Shown: in pieces, positions 1-14,023 of the stretch | How the letters are laid out: each line of letters opens with the position of its first letter | Position numbering within the stretch: the first letter of the stretch is position 1 | Source of the DNA: Diploscapter coronatus | Lineage: Eukaryota > Nematoda > Chromadorea > Rhabditida > Rhabditidae | Direction: 5' to 3' | Length of the DNA stretch: 64,000 nucleotides | Assembly: GCA_964036155.1 (NCBI GenBank) | Contig: OZ038422.1 | Location: 79,135,201-79,199,200 of the forward strand | Position numbers and translations under genes: made by a program | Notes under the pieces: model-generated | Databases searched by the model: none | Seen by the model: the letters and a program-made list of their open reading frames with translations, nothing else | What the model was told of the DNA's origin: nothing

Positions 1-448
1 TTAGTTCTGTGTACAAGAAACACAATGTTGTTTTTGGAGCCTTTCGTATAAAATAGAAATTTGTAACATATCTCAGCATTTTTCATCCATTTAGAAGATC
101 ATTTGGAAATAGCGCAATGTCGTAACCTGACTAGGTAGTATGCAAGAATAGGAGATAATTGGTTAGGCTTCTTTCACTTTTTACGAACTATCTATTCAAG
201 TTGCGACGTTCTCCATTTAGCAGGTCTTTAGATCTTTTCTAGGGCTTAACCAAATACTATTTTCGGCCGGGAATATTTTGATAAGCAAAGGATTTGAAAC
301 ATAACATCGTAACGTATCATTTTGTCTCATTTGGAAAGATTTTAAAAATTATTTCGGGCTTAAGCTAAGTGATCATGATTAATTGAAATGGTTGAAATAT
401 CGGGAAAACTTGAAACAAGCATTTGAATCTTTCAATGTTTTCTTTCAG
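1..448. other. Non-coding sequence before the first visible exon of the golgin gene
   Basis: AT-rich sequence ending in TTTCTTTCAG at 439-448, a strong splice acceptor for the exon that starts at 449. I see no convincing exon here, so this is probably an intron of the golgin gene whose 5' end lies outside the window. It holds one copy of the dispersed TGAAACATA motif near 294. Confidence 0.6.
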
Positions 449-3400
449 AATTACCACGACCCTGTGTATCAGCAGCAGCATCAACAGCCTTACAACACTC
501 AGGCAGCCGATGGCTTCGCGCATTCTGTTCACGAACATGCACATGGTGGACATGGCCATTCTCACGAGCACGAACACGGGCATTCTCACGAACATCCTCC
601 ACAACAGGGCCACAGCCATCAGGATGGGCATGGTAAGCATTTTCTCCTTCGTTGATAGGTTTCATTTCGTAGCCATATAGATTCTTTACACATCTCCTTT
701 CGCTGAAGTATCGTCTTTCATTAATTCGAAGAATTTATAAAATAGAGAAAATGAGTTTTTATAAGTTTCAAGAAATTATCTCTAAAGAGACTACCAAAAT
801 GCCCGTTGTGTGAGTGTGTATTTTCATTCGATAAAATATTTTGAGTTTCAGACGACCACTTCCATTCCGGAACAAACGGTGCTCCTCAACATCATCATGC
901 TCACGCCGAACCTGTTCAGGAATTCGCGCCTGTTCCTGCGGTTAGATTGTTTTATATTCGAAAATATCGCAGATTCTCAACTTAACAAAATAGTTTATGG
1001 GATAAGAAACATTTTATGACGACCCCATTTTTCATTCTCTTCAATCTGCGCACTTTTAACTTACCGTTTTTACGAGATTTTAAACCACTCTTTGATTTTT
1101 AGCCGTTCCAAAGCCACATGGAGGAGTTGACGAAGTTAAAGACGGAACGAGACGAGCTGGCTGCTGCGCACGAGCAAATGAAGGGACAAATGGAGCAGTT
1201 GGTTAGGATTTTTAAAATCATTTTTGGAAAAGAAAAACCAATCACTGCTAGCAGAGATTGATTTTTATGATGTAGATTTTGTGAAACTTTTTCAAAAATT
1301 GGTTTATTTACGCACGTTGGTTAGGCAGTGTCTTTAATAATCGAGAAATAGGACGAATCTCTGAAACATACAGTAGTTTCTTCAGTTGTCTCACTACACC
1401 CAGCTTCACACGGCCTACACCCAAATCAGTTCAAACGGGGTTCATTCCGACGTCGAAAAGCAAATCCTTCAATTGCAGTCGGTAAGTTTCAAAAATGTGA
1501 TATCCGAAAAGAATTTCTGAAAATTTGATACTTTGGTATTTGGCGGATGACAAATATTCAACTTTAAAAAAGATTGTTTGTTCAAGATATGTTTCAAATT
1601 TAGTTCAAATTTATTAAATTTCCGCAATATTAAGTGGTAATTGGATCTTCGGCAGACAAAGAATGATTTCAGGCAGTCGCTGTTCTCGTCGAAGAGAAGA
1701 CTGCTCTTCAATCTGAGCTACGATCGACGAAAGAGAGTCTGGAGAAGGAGATCAGAGACAAGGTTGGATTGAGCTCTCTTTAATACATTTTTAAATTTCG
1801 CCTTCATAATGTCCTACGGAATAACGAAAAGCGAGTCACTATTATTATAATTTTCTTGAAACCTACCAGAATAATTTTTCAGGGATGTCAGCAGAGCGAG
1901 TCGACGGTTTCGTCTGGCGAGGTTTCCAAATTGACTGCCAAAATTGGAGAACTCTCGAGGATTTTGGACAAGCGAATGGAGGAGTTGGACTGCGTGAGGA
2001 GGGAGGCCGCCCACATGCAGACGCAGCTCAGAACGCTCAACAACGAGAAGAGCGATGCGCAGGTAATTAGTTTGAAGAGGATTATTGTTTTTGATTTTTA
2101 TTTAGGACATAGTACACCAATAGATCAACGAAGCGTGTAAAATGAAAGATAAAACGTTTCAATGAAACTTATTTTAATATTCAAAAGGCGAAGATTGAGT
2201 AAATCTATTATTTTCGTAATACTGTCAATTACTAATATGCGCAGGCTTTTATTAGTTACTAAAGTGCGCAGGGTTGCCTTTGCCTATGAAAACCCGTGCA
2301 TATTATGAGTACTCGTAATACTGTCACAACCGTAAGTCAATACACGACTTATTTGTGTAGAACTATGATTTTGATTAGACATATTTCTATTCTCTAGCAT
2401 TGAAATTGAAAATGTATAATTTTTTAATTCTTTGTATTTCAGGCCCGCTTGAAGGCGGTGTTTCGCGAGAAAGAGACGGTGGACACTCAGCTGGCCGCTC
2501 TGAAGAAGGAGCTGCACATGAAGGACATCTACCTGAAGCAGCTGGGCGCCCACAACGTCGTCAATGCAGTGCCCGTTGACCAGGATCATCTCCAGCAGAT
2601 GAATGGCAAGAGAATTTTTTTAGAAAATCGAAGAACTTATTGTTTTTTGGCTATATTTTATGTTCAAATTACTTCACTATCTGCTACTTTTCTATTCTCA
2701 AATGGGAATATTGTAAAACATAGATCAAACATTTGGAACACTTCACGAAAAAATCGTGAAGCTATGACTTTTTACCTTCCATCTAAACATTCCAGTGCCC
2801 ATCGATATTCTTAAATTCAAATATAGGAAATCTGAAACATAACATGAAAATTGTGGACGAATCGGGATTTCAGCCCGTTTGGAAGAGTTGACGAAGGAAG
2901 TGTCTGATCTGAAGACGACGAGAGACCAGGCTGTGGAAGAGATGCAGACAGTCAGACAGCACTACGAGGCAGTCAACAGGGAGTTGGCTGACAAGTACAA
3001 GGCCACCGCCGAGGAGGTGGGGCGATTTGGACATTTCCATTGTTTTTGATTATCATTTTTTTTTTTATAAAAATTGGATATGTTTCAAAAACATTTATGT
3101 GACATGGTATAAAATGCCGGTCAATCGATAGAGATTGAAATGGCTTAAAAAGGCATCGTTTTCCTCTACGAAATGGATTTGTTTTTTTATCATTTTTGAA
3201 TTAGATAAGTTTCAAGGAACATTAGAATGATGATATTCATAAATGAATCTGGTCTCCCTCAGTAATTGTGATAAAATTTAAAACACCTTACTTTCCAGTT
3301 GGACTCGATCCAAGCGATGCGCTGGGCGGGCGAAGCGAAAATCCGCGAGCTAGAGGACCGGCTCGTCATCATGACTGATGTAGGCGATTTTTTGTTGAAA

Positions 3401-6400
3401 ATTTCAAAACTACTCAGGAAACGACATATTGTTCGTAGCACATTAGCTCTGCTTATATTTTCTATTTGAGACATAACGTGATAATTTTCTAAATCTAGAA
3501 AAATTGAACTTTTTTTTTTATTTAGTCTAGTTTTTATCTTTCAAGCTATTTTCGTTTCTTTAAAAATATGCTAATTTTCAGACCATCTCTTCGAAAGAGC
3601 ACCAAGCCATCAAATCGTTGGACCAAAACGGCGATGTGACTGGATCAGTTCAAACTGCGAATGCGAATCTGATGGCTGGAGTGGCAGAGGAAGAAGTCAA
3701 TCAGAAAGTGCGCGAGGCCGTCAGGAAGACGGTCAAGGAATGGGAACAGATTCTGGAAGAGGAAATGAAGAAAGCAGATCAGACAGTCCAGGAAAAGGTT
3801 GGGCAATTAAACATTTTTTTTCTAATTCTTTTTGGTAAGAATATCTTCTTCGAAAAAGTCGAGATTTTAATTGGAAAGTTTTTTTTCGAATGTTCCGAAA
3901 AAGAACAAATTTTTAAGATAAGTTTCACAACTTCTTTTATATTATAAGAGGAAGATGAAAATGATATTTGATAAATTGGGACCATCTATACAAAATGCAA
4001 TTAGGAAATTTTAGGATCGCGTATTGTTCGAAAAGGAACAAGCCCTGGCCGAGACGCAGATGAGATATCGACTTCTGGAGGAGAGAACCTTGGAGACGCA
4101 AGCAAATGGAGCGGTGGGTTTGAGACTATTTGGAAAATAGCGATTTTGAAGAAGAAGAAGAAGATCCATTATGTTTTCAGGACTTGCTTTCCCTATCCGA
4201 ACAACTCCAGAACGAAAAAGCGACTGTCTCGAGAGCGCTGGCCCAGAATCGCGAAGTCAAGGAGCAGCTGATCGAAATTCAGAATAGGTGGGTTTTAGAA
4301 AATTATGAAAACGTATTTTCTAGGAGAAAGTTGTTCTATCTCAAATTGGCGAGTATAAAATGCCAAGACTAAGTCTTCTTTATATCCAACTTACTCTTTA
4401 CCTATTTTATAGTCTCTAAGCCTTGTTCTTTCAAGTTTTCCTACCAAGTAGTTTCGTCATTTTCGAATTGAACAAATAGGATCATGTAAGTTTCAGCTAA
4501 TTCACTCATTGAGAATTTTTACTGGGTAATAAAAAACATTCTCTAAATAGATAATGTAGGTTTCTGCCAATTTTTAAATCGAAGCCTTTATTCCGACGAC
4601 ACTTTTATCAATGACTGGTTCAAAATAACCTGGCGTTAGAATACACTTTTATCTTTTTCCAGAATCGTGACTTTAACTGAGGAAAAGCTGGCTTCCGAAC
4701 TGGCTCGACAGACCGCCGAACACCGGGTGAAGACATTGATGCAGAAAATGAATCTGCAGGTAATTAGCCGAGCTGATTAGAATAACTATCGAGTTAAAAT
4801 GACATAATTACAGGATGCCGGACTAATTAGCAATAACGAACTAATTCCTGGAGTTGAGCCTGTCAGTCAGGACAATGGAATGCAAAAGGAAGAGGAGAGG
4901 AACGAAAACAAGGACGACGATATGAGGGATAAGAGGGGTAGGTTTCGAGAAATTGTCGCTTTATTTTGTTGATTTGAGCGTCAATCCTATTGTTTTCATT
5001 GGACAAATAAGAATGGACTAGCAACTTTTTCAAATCTAAAATTGGCAGCTTAAGACATATTCCATCGAAAACGCGGTTGCAGTTGTTGCCTTGCAACTTA
5101 AACAAAAACCCATCTATTTTAGACGACAGAAATATCTATTGAGTTTTTTTTTTGGAAAAAATGAAAACTTTTCAGGCGATTCTGTGTCGAGTTCGAAATC
5201 GGCCGATTCTAACCAGAGTGCAGGAACCGAGGACATAATCGAGCACAGCAAGGCGCAGATCACCAAACTGCAGAGGCAGCTCGAGGATGCGGACAGGGTC
5301 ATGAATCAGGTTGGGAATGTTTCGTTCTAATCTAAAAACTCGATTTCATACCTTTGAAATCATCGAGTTGTTGATAGCGACTTTTTAAAAATATTTATCA
5401 AGATTTAAAAAAAAAAAAATTCTAAATTATTGCTCTCCAGCTCCGAGATGAATTGCGTCGTTCGAACGCTCAAAATGAGGAAATGCAGCAAATCATGCGA
5501 CAGGTCAGTTTCGAGAAAATTTGAAACAAAAATGGGAAAATTATTGCTAACTCCTCAATGAATTATAGAAGAAACTGCTATTTCATGAACATTTCCTATT
5601 TCAGAACGCAGAAGATGAGAATCAGAATTCGATCCTCGTTGAATTGACGCAGGCCATCGAACGCATCAACGCGCTCTCCAACGAGAACCATCAATTGAGA
5701 GAGGTAATTTCTAGAAATTATATGCGAAATTAGCTTGGAAATTAATTTCTGTTATTCCCATAATGACTGGGCTACTGTACTTACTGATTTCTTTTATAAA
5801 AATGTTACATCTATCTTTTTTAACACATATTTACAGCAGGTTTCATAAATTCGACAAAATTTAGCATCCCCTTCTTGACTGCCGTGCACAAGACGAATAA
5901 AATAATTTCAGAATCTGAACCGAGCTGTGACCGCTTTGCACGATTTGGGATCCACTAAGGGCGGGGCATCGAATGCCAATAGTCAACAGGCTGTTTTCCC
6001 TGATTCTTCCATTAGAAAAACTGCCGCCCCAGTCACAACTCCAATGCAAACTGCTTATTCTGAGACGGAAACGTCGTCCGCTACAGATAGAACACCGTAA
6101 GAGTTCCTTAGTTTCTGAAAATTAATATCTTGGATAATAACAGCAAATCTAGCATAATTTTGTATCTAAACTAGGATCTTTGAAATGATTTTCGAGAAAA
6201 GTTTATCATTTTGAATTTGGACTAATTTTTGAGAAATGCTTGATTTAGGTCCCAAATTACGGTAGTGTCTGACGAAGCGACCCAGCATAAGACCGAGAAA
6301 TCGTCATCTGAAGAGAGCAACGTGCCGATGCCGAAACAATATCATCTGTCAGAAGGATCCAGTTCTCAGTACACCACTTCGGAGGACACCGAGATGATCG

Positions 6401-9400
6401 CCAGAAAGTAAGAATTATTTTAGGAAGGACTAGAGTAGAGCTTACGGACTATTTTGTAAATGGTGACCAAATTTTACATAACGCAAAATCTAAATTTCTC
6501 AAATCTTGGTCACTTTTCCGATCAATTATTGAACAGAATAGACTCGAATTGGAGCTTGTAAAGGTGCAAATATTATAGTTGTTCCTTGAAACTCATTTTG
6601 AATAAGTTTGAAATTATCATCCATAGAGAATCACACTGGCATCTTCTGGAACTTCTTGTATTTATGAATTTTCTGAAACTTAGTTTCAAGTTTCAGTGAC
6701 AACGTGACTAGAGTCACACTACCCGAGTTGGCTACAGCGTCTGAGAAAGTCGTCAAGAAATCGAACGCCGTGATGCAGCAACCTATTGGAAGCAGGGAGT
6801 GGGCTTTCCAGGTAAATTTGTAGATTTTTCATTTATCCCTTGCCTGTGAGGACATTTTCATCACGTAGTGCAATTTTCAAATGTCATACATTTTACCAAT
6901 TCGCAGAAAGAGAAAATGGCAAATATCATACGAAAAGGATGTGCTTACTTGAGTCGAAAATTTATACTCAAAGAATCATTTTTCGTTCCTAATTCCCTTT
7001 CTCACAATTAGTAATTCTGACTTTCAGTCTTTGGAAACGCGTTTCAACGAGGTGATGGCGAAGTACGCGGAGCAGCAGGAACACATGGAGCAACTCGAGC
7101 ACATCAACACACAACTACAGGTCATTTTGTGAAAATGTTCCGTAAAATTAGGATATTTTGATGATATCCTTTATGCATTTCCATCTTCATGCCACTAGTT
7201 ACGCGAAGCACCGTGATGTTTACTAGCTTTTTGAAGCAAGCTTGAAATATGTGCAATTTTGAAAGTATCTAACTTTCTTTATTGTTCTACCAGACAAATA
7301 TGTCATTACTAAAATGTTTATATACCTACACAAAACGTTAGAGTATTTCAATTTATCATTTGTGTTGCCGTTTCACCACAGTATCATTCCAAGTTATTCT
7401 GAGTAGTATTTGTTTGGTAGTGTTGAAAAATACAGGTTTTGTTTTCAGTTGGAAAACGACACGATTGCGGACCACGTGGTTCTGTATCAGCACCAGAGAA
7501 GGTTAATCCGAGAGAGGCTGAGGGCCAAGGACCAACAGCTCAACTCCATGGAGAGGGAACGAGAGAAGACCATTCAGGTTCGGGGTTTCACCTCTAGAAA
7601 AAGAAAGGCAACCTGGGTTTGATGTAACGCAATAGAAATTGGTAGGAATTGCAAGAAAAGGATGAACTTCGTCACTTTCTCTTTTTGTCAAATTCAGAAA
7701 AGCGTTTCATCATCTCGCGTTACTCATTCCGCTATTATGCCATTTTCAAACAGCCAGAAAAGTGCACCTATTTTTAGAGATGCAAAGAACTCCAAGATGC
7801 TTTGATGCTTGTTCTCGGTCAAAATGGGATGCTCAAGGTTGGACTTTTTTTTAAATATATTTTCTTTATATTTCGTAGCGTTAACTGGAGTAATATGACC
7901 ATTTGTTTTCCATTAAAAATAAAAAAAATATTCAGGAATACCAGATCGGTTCTTTGACGAAGGGCAAAAGAAAATCCGCAGGGAAAAGGAGAGGCTCGAG
8001 GTCGTACAGCCAGAGCACCGTAGATGAACTCAGCGGGGACGAGCACGTTATCGTCGATGCCAAAAATCAAATTGTAAGTTATTTGGTTCAAGTATGTTCT
8101 TTCTGAAGATCGTAAGAACAAGTATTTGAATTGGAGCCGCCGTCTTCTTCAAATGAACGAAATAATTTTCAAGTCAAATTTGGCATTTTCCGAATAAGTC
8201 TTGCCGATTTTTCGGTCTTTATCTTTGAAAATACTAAAAGTTTTCAGGTGCCTCCTCGAGAGACTTTCGATGCAAACAGGGCCGACTCGTTTTCTCCTCC
8301 ACTGGTTTTCACCGAAAATGGAATCGGAGAAAAGTCGCCGGTCAATTCGGAATTTTTTTCGGGGTGAGAATCGTGCTAATTCATTGCTGAAAATGCTGCG
8401 TTTCTGAAAGCACTCATTAGATTCTTCACTTTTGCGGTTCTTTAGTCATTCCAGTAGCTTGACAATCGAATCTAAATATTTTCATAGGTTGAGATTATTT
8501 AATTACTCGGGATCAGTTCTCGATTTTGAATCATTTTTAAAGAGTCTAATTGAAACTTATTTGTATTGTTTATTTATAGATCTCCGATAGTTCACGAGCA
8601 GTCGCGCCCCCGTGCGGATAGCAGTGCCTCGGTGAAGTCAGAAGACGAATTGACGTCCATTTTGCGTCAGGTATCACGTTTTTCCGACAAATCATGAAAA
8701 TCACTTCTAGCTTTTTCTTATGATTGGAAATTAGAAATACTCTTTCCGGTCTTTAGTTTTTTTAACCCTATCTTAATCGTCATCTAATTGTGATGACATC
8801 ATTTTTCATATGATTTTTCAACAATAAGTGAACAAATTATATTTTCCAAGGCTAGAAAGAAGTGTGAGGATAAACAACTTATGATTCTTATTTCAGACGA
8901 CGAATTCCGCATCTCCAGTTGGGAATCAGCGACGAGCGATGTCCCCTTCCTCTGCCATTCGGCCCCAATCGCCATCCGCTCAGACCGCCGCTGTCAAGAA
9001 AATCCTCGAAATCCTCTCTGATATTTCGGTAAGCTGATTTTCTTTGGAAATTTCATGTTTTTTCCCTTTGAAATTAGCTGCCGTTGGAATCTCGCAACAC
9101 TTACGGAATCTACAATAGTTCACGTGAAATTTTAGAATCCTAGTTTGAAAATATAGATTTTTCGAATTCAAAATCAAATACAGCTCCTGTACGTGCATTT
9201 ATGAGAATCTTGAAACATAGAGCGAATTTTTCAAATTATGATATCACAAATCTTTTATATTTTAACCGAATATAGTATCTATTCCTAAGCTAAAACGTGG
9301 AAACAAGCAATAAGCAGTGAGTAAGACATATGCAGGCGGGCGAAAGTTTTTTTACTGGCTACTGATTATTACCTATTTTGGGTTGTTAACATTGAAAGGC

Positions 9401-9607
9401 ATACCATCTGATGAAAATATAAAAGATACTCGCGATAGATTCCCGGAGGAACAATATTTTTCGCTTCAATTGAGAAATGTCTCAAACACAGTGAAACATT
9501 TAGTCATTTTATGTAAAATTTCGCAATTTCAGGCAACTCCCTCGCAATCCTCTGCAGCCAACAACCTACACTGCACTCAATGCATCGGCAATCTGGAAAC
9601 CATCTGA
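449..9607 (+). CDS. GOLGA2: Golgin GM130 (GOLGA2) homologue, 5' end missing
   Basis: Cis-Golgi coiled-coil tether. In animals GM130 binds GRASP65 through its C-terminus and p115 through its N-terminus. Exons: 449-632, 852-940, 1103-1201, 1386-1481, 1673-1762, 1883-2062, 2443-2605, 2874-3016, 3299-3379, 3582-3797, 4015-4113, 4181-4287, 4663-4759, 4814-4937, 5176-5309, 5441-5503, 5605-5703, 5912-6096, 6249-6407, 6697-6811, 7028-7120, 7449-7577, 7778-7837, 7936-8073, 8248-8363, 8580-8670, 8897-9028, 9533-9607. All phases join to give 1,118 residues without an in-frame stop. The family match rests on a block near residues 490-527 (SRALAQNREVKEQL) and on a C-terminal block with IADHVVLYQHQR. Most of the rest is heptad coiled coil. 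The protein ends in ETI, and a hydrophobic C-terminal residue is what the GRASP PDZ domain would need. The first 91 residues visible contain 23 histidines, which is odd for the family. The N-terminal p115-binding region is outside the window. Confidence 0.88.
2606..2873 (+). other. GC-AG intron in the golgin gene
   Basis: The exon ends AATG and the intron begins GCAAGA. There is no GT that keeps the frame into the next exon at 2874. The joined reading (QQMNARLEEL) continues the coiled coil. AG before the break and GCAAG after it fit the usual strong GC-donor consensus only partly. Confidence 0.75.
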
Positions 9608-12600
9608 GTTACACGCATTCATTCAATCATTTGCCCATTTGACCATATCTGGAAACCATTTGGAAGCACCCAAGGCGAATACCATTTTACCATTCGCTAC
9701 CATCTGTTCGCGGAGAAAGGTACGTCATTTTCACATCCTAGAACCTTTTTCACATGCCGTATTCGGTAAAATGCCTCCAAAGTGAAATACCTTGTATTTT
9801 TCTTTTGAAATATTACGGTAATTTGCTCGGACGTCTGTTGTCTTTGCCTTTCGAGTTACACTTATCCTCATCTAAAAATAGGTATGCAAGTGTTTTTACT
9901 GAGAAATAGGAAGCTTCATACCAATAGAGATTCTAAGTAATTTATTGGATAATTATCTAAAATTCCGCGAAATTCGTTGGATACCGTAGTCAGGGGCTCG
10001 CCATATTGTATTTTTTCCCTACAGTACGAAAACGATTCGTACAAATTCATATATTCCAAAACTTTTGAGCCTGAAATCTAAATTCGTTTCTCTAGTTATA
10101 TGTATGAAAATTTATGCTCATTTCTAAATCGAGACCTAATTTATTGATTCACGAAAAGTTTCATCGATTTTTGCTCGAACAGAAAACTCGAGATCATAGA
10201 CTACTTGAATGGTATTATGAAGAATGTCACATTTTTGCATTTTCTTTTATGAGCTCTATTATTCTTCGGATTGTTTTCATTTCTACGCAGAAATATGACA
10301 CATTTTCATTTTTTTCCTAAATTCACGTTAATAATATCTTGTAATAATATGATGCTGTGACCTAGAATTGTAGTCCTCTTCTTCCTAATTTGGGATTGGA
10401 AAATGTGATTTTCTGCATACGGTTTACTTGTACGTTTTGGAGCAATTATTATCCAAAATCAGACACTTTAAAAATGCGACCTCGTATAAAATATACACAA
10501 TACTGGGCAATTTTTTATTAGAGGGTCGCATTTTTATCTTCTTATCCAAAATCCCTCTCTTCCATCACTCGATTTTGTCGATGAAAATGTATTGAATTTA
10601 TTGCAAGAATTTTATCAGAATGGGTAAAGAATTTTATCGAACAAAAGCGTGTCTATAAAATTGATTCGTGAAAATTTGAGGTTCTAATAGGTTTCAGACA
10701 ACTTGAGTTTTTCAGAAGAAAAATCTCGTTAATTTTGTTCTTTTTGAGTCTTGAAATTTGTACAAATCAATCAACTCTAAAGAATTGTTCAAAGAATCAA
10801 AATAATTTCAGATTTGGTAGGTAAATTATTGAATAAAAATCCTTTCTGGAGATAACTTCATTAGCAAATTTATGATTTCTGGAAAATGTTCAGAGAAAGT
10901 AATTGAATTTCAAATTTCGCTCCTCTCAACTAGCTATTGACATAAAGCGCGGGTTTAATGCTAAAAAAGAGTGAAGCGGAATATTTTCGGATAAAAGTGG
11001 ATTTTTGAAGACAGCGCTAGTTTTTGAGATGCGGAAAAGATAAAGAAAATTATGCCGGGGTCGAATCGATAATGGGATTTCAGAAATGCTATGAATTATT
11101 TCAGCTGGATTTCTATTTTCTGTTTTATCATGTTTTGAGAAATAACTCAATTTTGCGCTTATAAGGAGTTGAAAAGTAAAAGTGGACTTTCAAAATGAGC
11201 TTTTCCTTTTGAACTTTGAAGCGGAAAATAAAAGGAATTCCGAGAAAGGAAATTTTATGCGAAAACAAGAGACGAAGAGAAAAGAGGGTAAATTTTTAGA
11301 GAGCAAAAAGGGAAATCGGGGAAAGCCAGAAGCATGAGTTTTTACCAACCTCGTGATAGCGTCCCTAACCCCAGAGGATACAAACTTGATTTTAGCCGTT
11401 TCCTGGTCTCTACTCTTTATCATAGGATGAGAGAATTTGCGCAAAAGGACCAAAGGAAGTGCGATTCTATGTGTCTTCAACTCACACAATTTCAGCAACA
11501 TTTTCTCGTGTCATCATTTTCTGAAATTCAATTTGCCAATAATTTCATACCAAAGTCTAGGATTTGAGAGATTTTGATATATCATTTTTTGGACTCGATA
11601 TCTTTGAGTTTTACTTTCATCACGGAAAGAGTTTTGACTCATAATTCATTCCGAATTTGAAATTTCAATAGCTACATTTTAAATGCTTTATTTCTGAAAA
11701 TTTCACGACAAGTTTCTAGTCTCTGAACCGTGATCTTCGTGAGTTATGTAAATTCACAAATAAAACAAACCTACTAATTTCTTGAAGGAATTTCGGAATT
11801 TCTATTTTTTATGTTAGCATATTCTGACCATTTTTCTGCGGTTTTTTTGCTCGACAAACAACCAATTTCCGTGGATAATTTATCCTCTCTTATTCATTCT
11901 TTCCGAAACGAAAAACATAAGGAAATGACTTGCATCTATGCGAATTCCATATTTTATGGCCGCAAAAATCGACGATTTTTCACTTTTCCCATAAAGGGGT
12001 ATATCCCGGCTAAAGACGCGCACAATGCTTATTTTATTATTCATTACAGAAAGCAGCAAAGGGTATCAAGTTTGGGACAAATCATGTGAAAACGCACTTG
12101 CAATATGAATAAACTTTGGTCGCAGAATCGCTTTCTGCTAAATTTTAGATTTTATTTTATAAGTTAGACTTCAAACTTCAAACTTATAATTTGCTAGATA
12201 CCAACTTTGATGCGAGATCGCGGAGTATTTTGAACGAAACCGTCTATTAAGGCATCATTTTCTGCTATTATTGCAATCCAACCTATACGTTGAATTTAAA
12301 ACTGAGGGGAGAAATGCATTCAATTCTCGCATTGGTGAGGCAATGTTCGTTACCCGACGACACATTGCACACCGTTGACTGCTTTCGTTTTAGATAGACG
12401 AACAAAATAAATTGTATGCAATATGTCAAGGCATGTTTTTTTTTCATAACGGCGCAAACTTCTTTTCTTTATCAAACATAGGTTGAGATAAGAGAGGATT
12501 GGTTCATTTTTTTGAAGAAATATTATTAGTTGATACACTTTATTTTTATTCAAATCTTCTGTAACATGTTTTTTCCAAAAAAAATATAATTTATTTCAGT

Positions 12601-14023
12601 TTTTTTATTATCTTCGATGTTCTGATGATCGTTCATTCATGAAGGCTCATAGAAAATTTCAGAACTAACACGTTCCCCATGAAATTCGACTGAAAAAGTT
12701 AACGTCCAGACTAAGCCTTTTTTGAATGAAAAAACGACGAAAATTTTGAAAGGCTTTCCCAGAAATATCAATTTCGGGGTCAAGTTTCACAAAATGTAAT
12801 TATGATGTGGGAGGTATCCATTCTTAGCTCTGCCAATTTTGGATAACTTGTGTAAAAGTTTGGCTTTAGATAGTAATTATAGCATTTCGGAGGTAGTTTG
12901 CTCTGTCTCATTTTTAATCATTTGAAGTTTCTAAACATTAGTTAAATCTTGGTTTTTATAATTGAACTACATTTCAAGGTATCAATTAGAGAATCCTTCA
13001 AAATTCAGCTTTGATACAGCAACGTAATTGTAGGGTTACTTAATTTTCAATAGTTCCTGAATTTTTGACTCAATTCGTTTTGTATCATTCTGATTCTTAT
13101 TCTCCTCCCACGCTTTTTTTATTTTAAAATACTAGTCCAAAATGTATTCCCGAAAAGATGCGTTCTCATACTTTATGGCTTGAAAGATCGCCACTAATTT
13201 ATCATGCATTTTAGCGCTCGGGGGAGTCGTTTCTCGAAGTTTTAATTTTTGGCATTCTTCGAATTTTTCTTTGTCCACTTTTTGTGAAACTTCAAATTCT
13301 CTAATTTTCCCAAGCCGCATAATAGAATTTCATTAAATAACAGAAATTGCGTAGAACTTCTTCTACGTAACAGCGATCTTTTGATACTAAAATTTTTATT
13401 CGTGAAGTTATGGCTCATTCTTCGTTCTTCTTCGTCACATATGACCTTTCTTTTTGTGGTTTCATCCGAAAATTCGAACCTTCCGAGATATATAAAATGA
13501 CTGCTCTCCTGCATTTTTTTAGATCAATAGCTAGCTTTTTTATTTTGAAAAGCTTTATCTATGCTGAAAGATGGGGATCAGGAAAACGGCTGGGATATTC
13601 TTGTGAATCGTAAATTTCCTTTGTTTTGACTCGGTTTTCAATTCAATGCCTTATTAGCTGGCTAACCTACTACAATGGGAAATAAAATTCAGTCATGCAT
13701 AAAAGATAATTTGGGTTAGGCGAACTCAAAATTGAGGAACGAAATTTTTAGAATTCTGAATTTTAGTAGTTTCTGACATTTTTCATCATTTGAATAGCTT
13801 CGTTGTGGTGAGGTTTAGGCAAGTGAGGTTGAAGCTTAAATTTAATGAATGGCAATTTCGTAATGTTGGTTTTCCATAAGTTAGGCTAAGAGCGTTATTT
13901 CACCAAATCGTGTTCGTTCGCGAATTCGTTTCGGATATGTTTCAAGCGAACGTCAAAATTACAGTAAGTCGGGGCTAAGTTTGTAAAAAACCCCCATCGA
14001 GCTGAAGACTATTAAAAATTGAA
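9608..14023. other. 4.4-kb intergenic region, no supported gene
   Basis: Contains the golgin 3'UTR and the promoter side of the TMEM229 gene. Open frames here are all under 115 codons, AT-biased, without splice-consistent continuation or recognisable domains. A small inverted repeat lies at about 10470-10536. The dispersed motif occurs near 13936. Confidence 0.7.
10470..10536. repeat. Short inverted repeat (hairpin)
   Basis: Arms AAAAATGCGACC and GGTCGCATTTTT are separated by about 40 AT-rich bases. It could be a small MITE remnant or a structured RNA. No target duplication was clear. Confidence 0.5.

Noticed and set aside
9608..14023. Several plus-strand frames of 70-115 codons between the golgin and TMEM229
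   Set aside because: Low-complexity AT-driven translations with no conserved motif and no in-phase splice sites.
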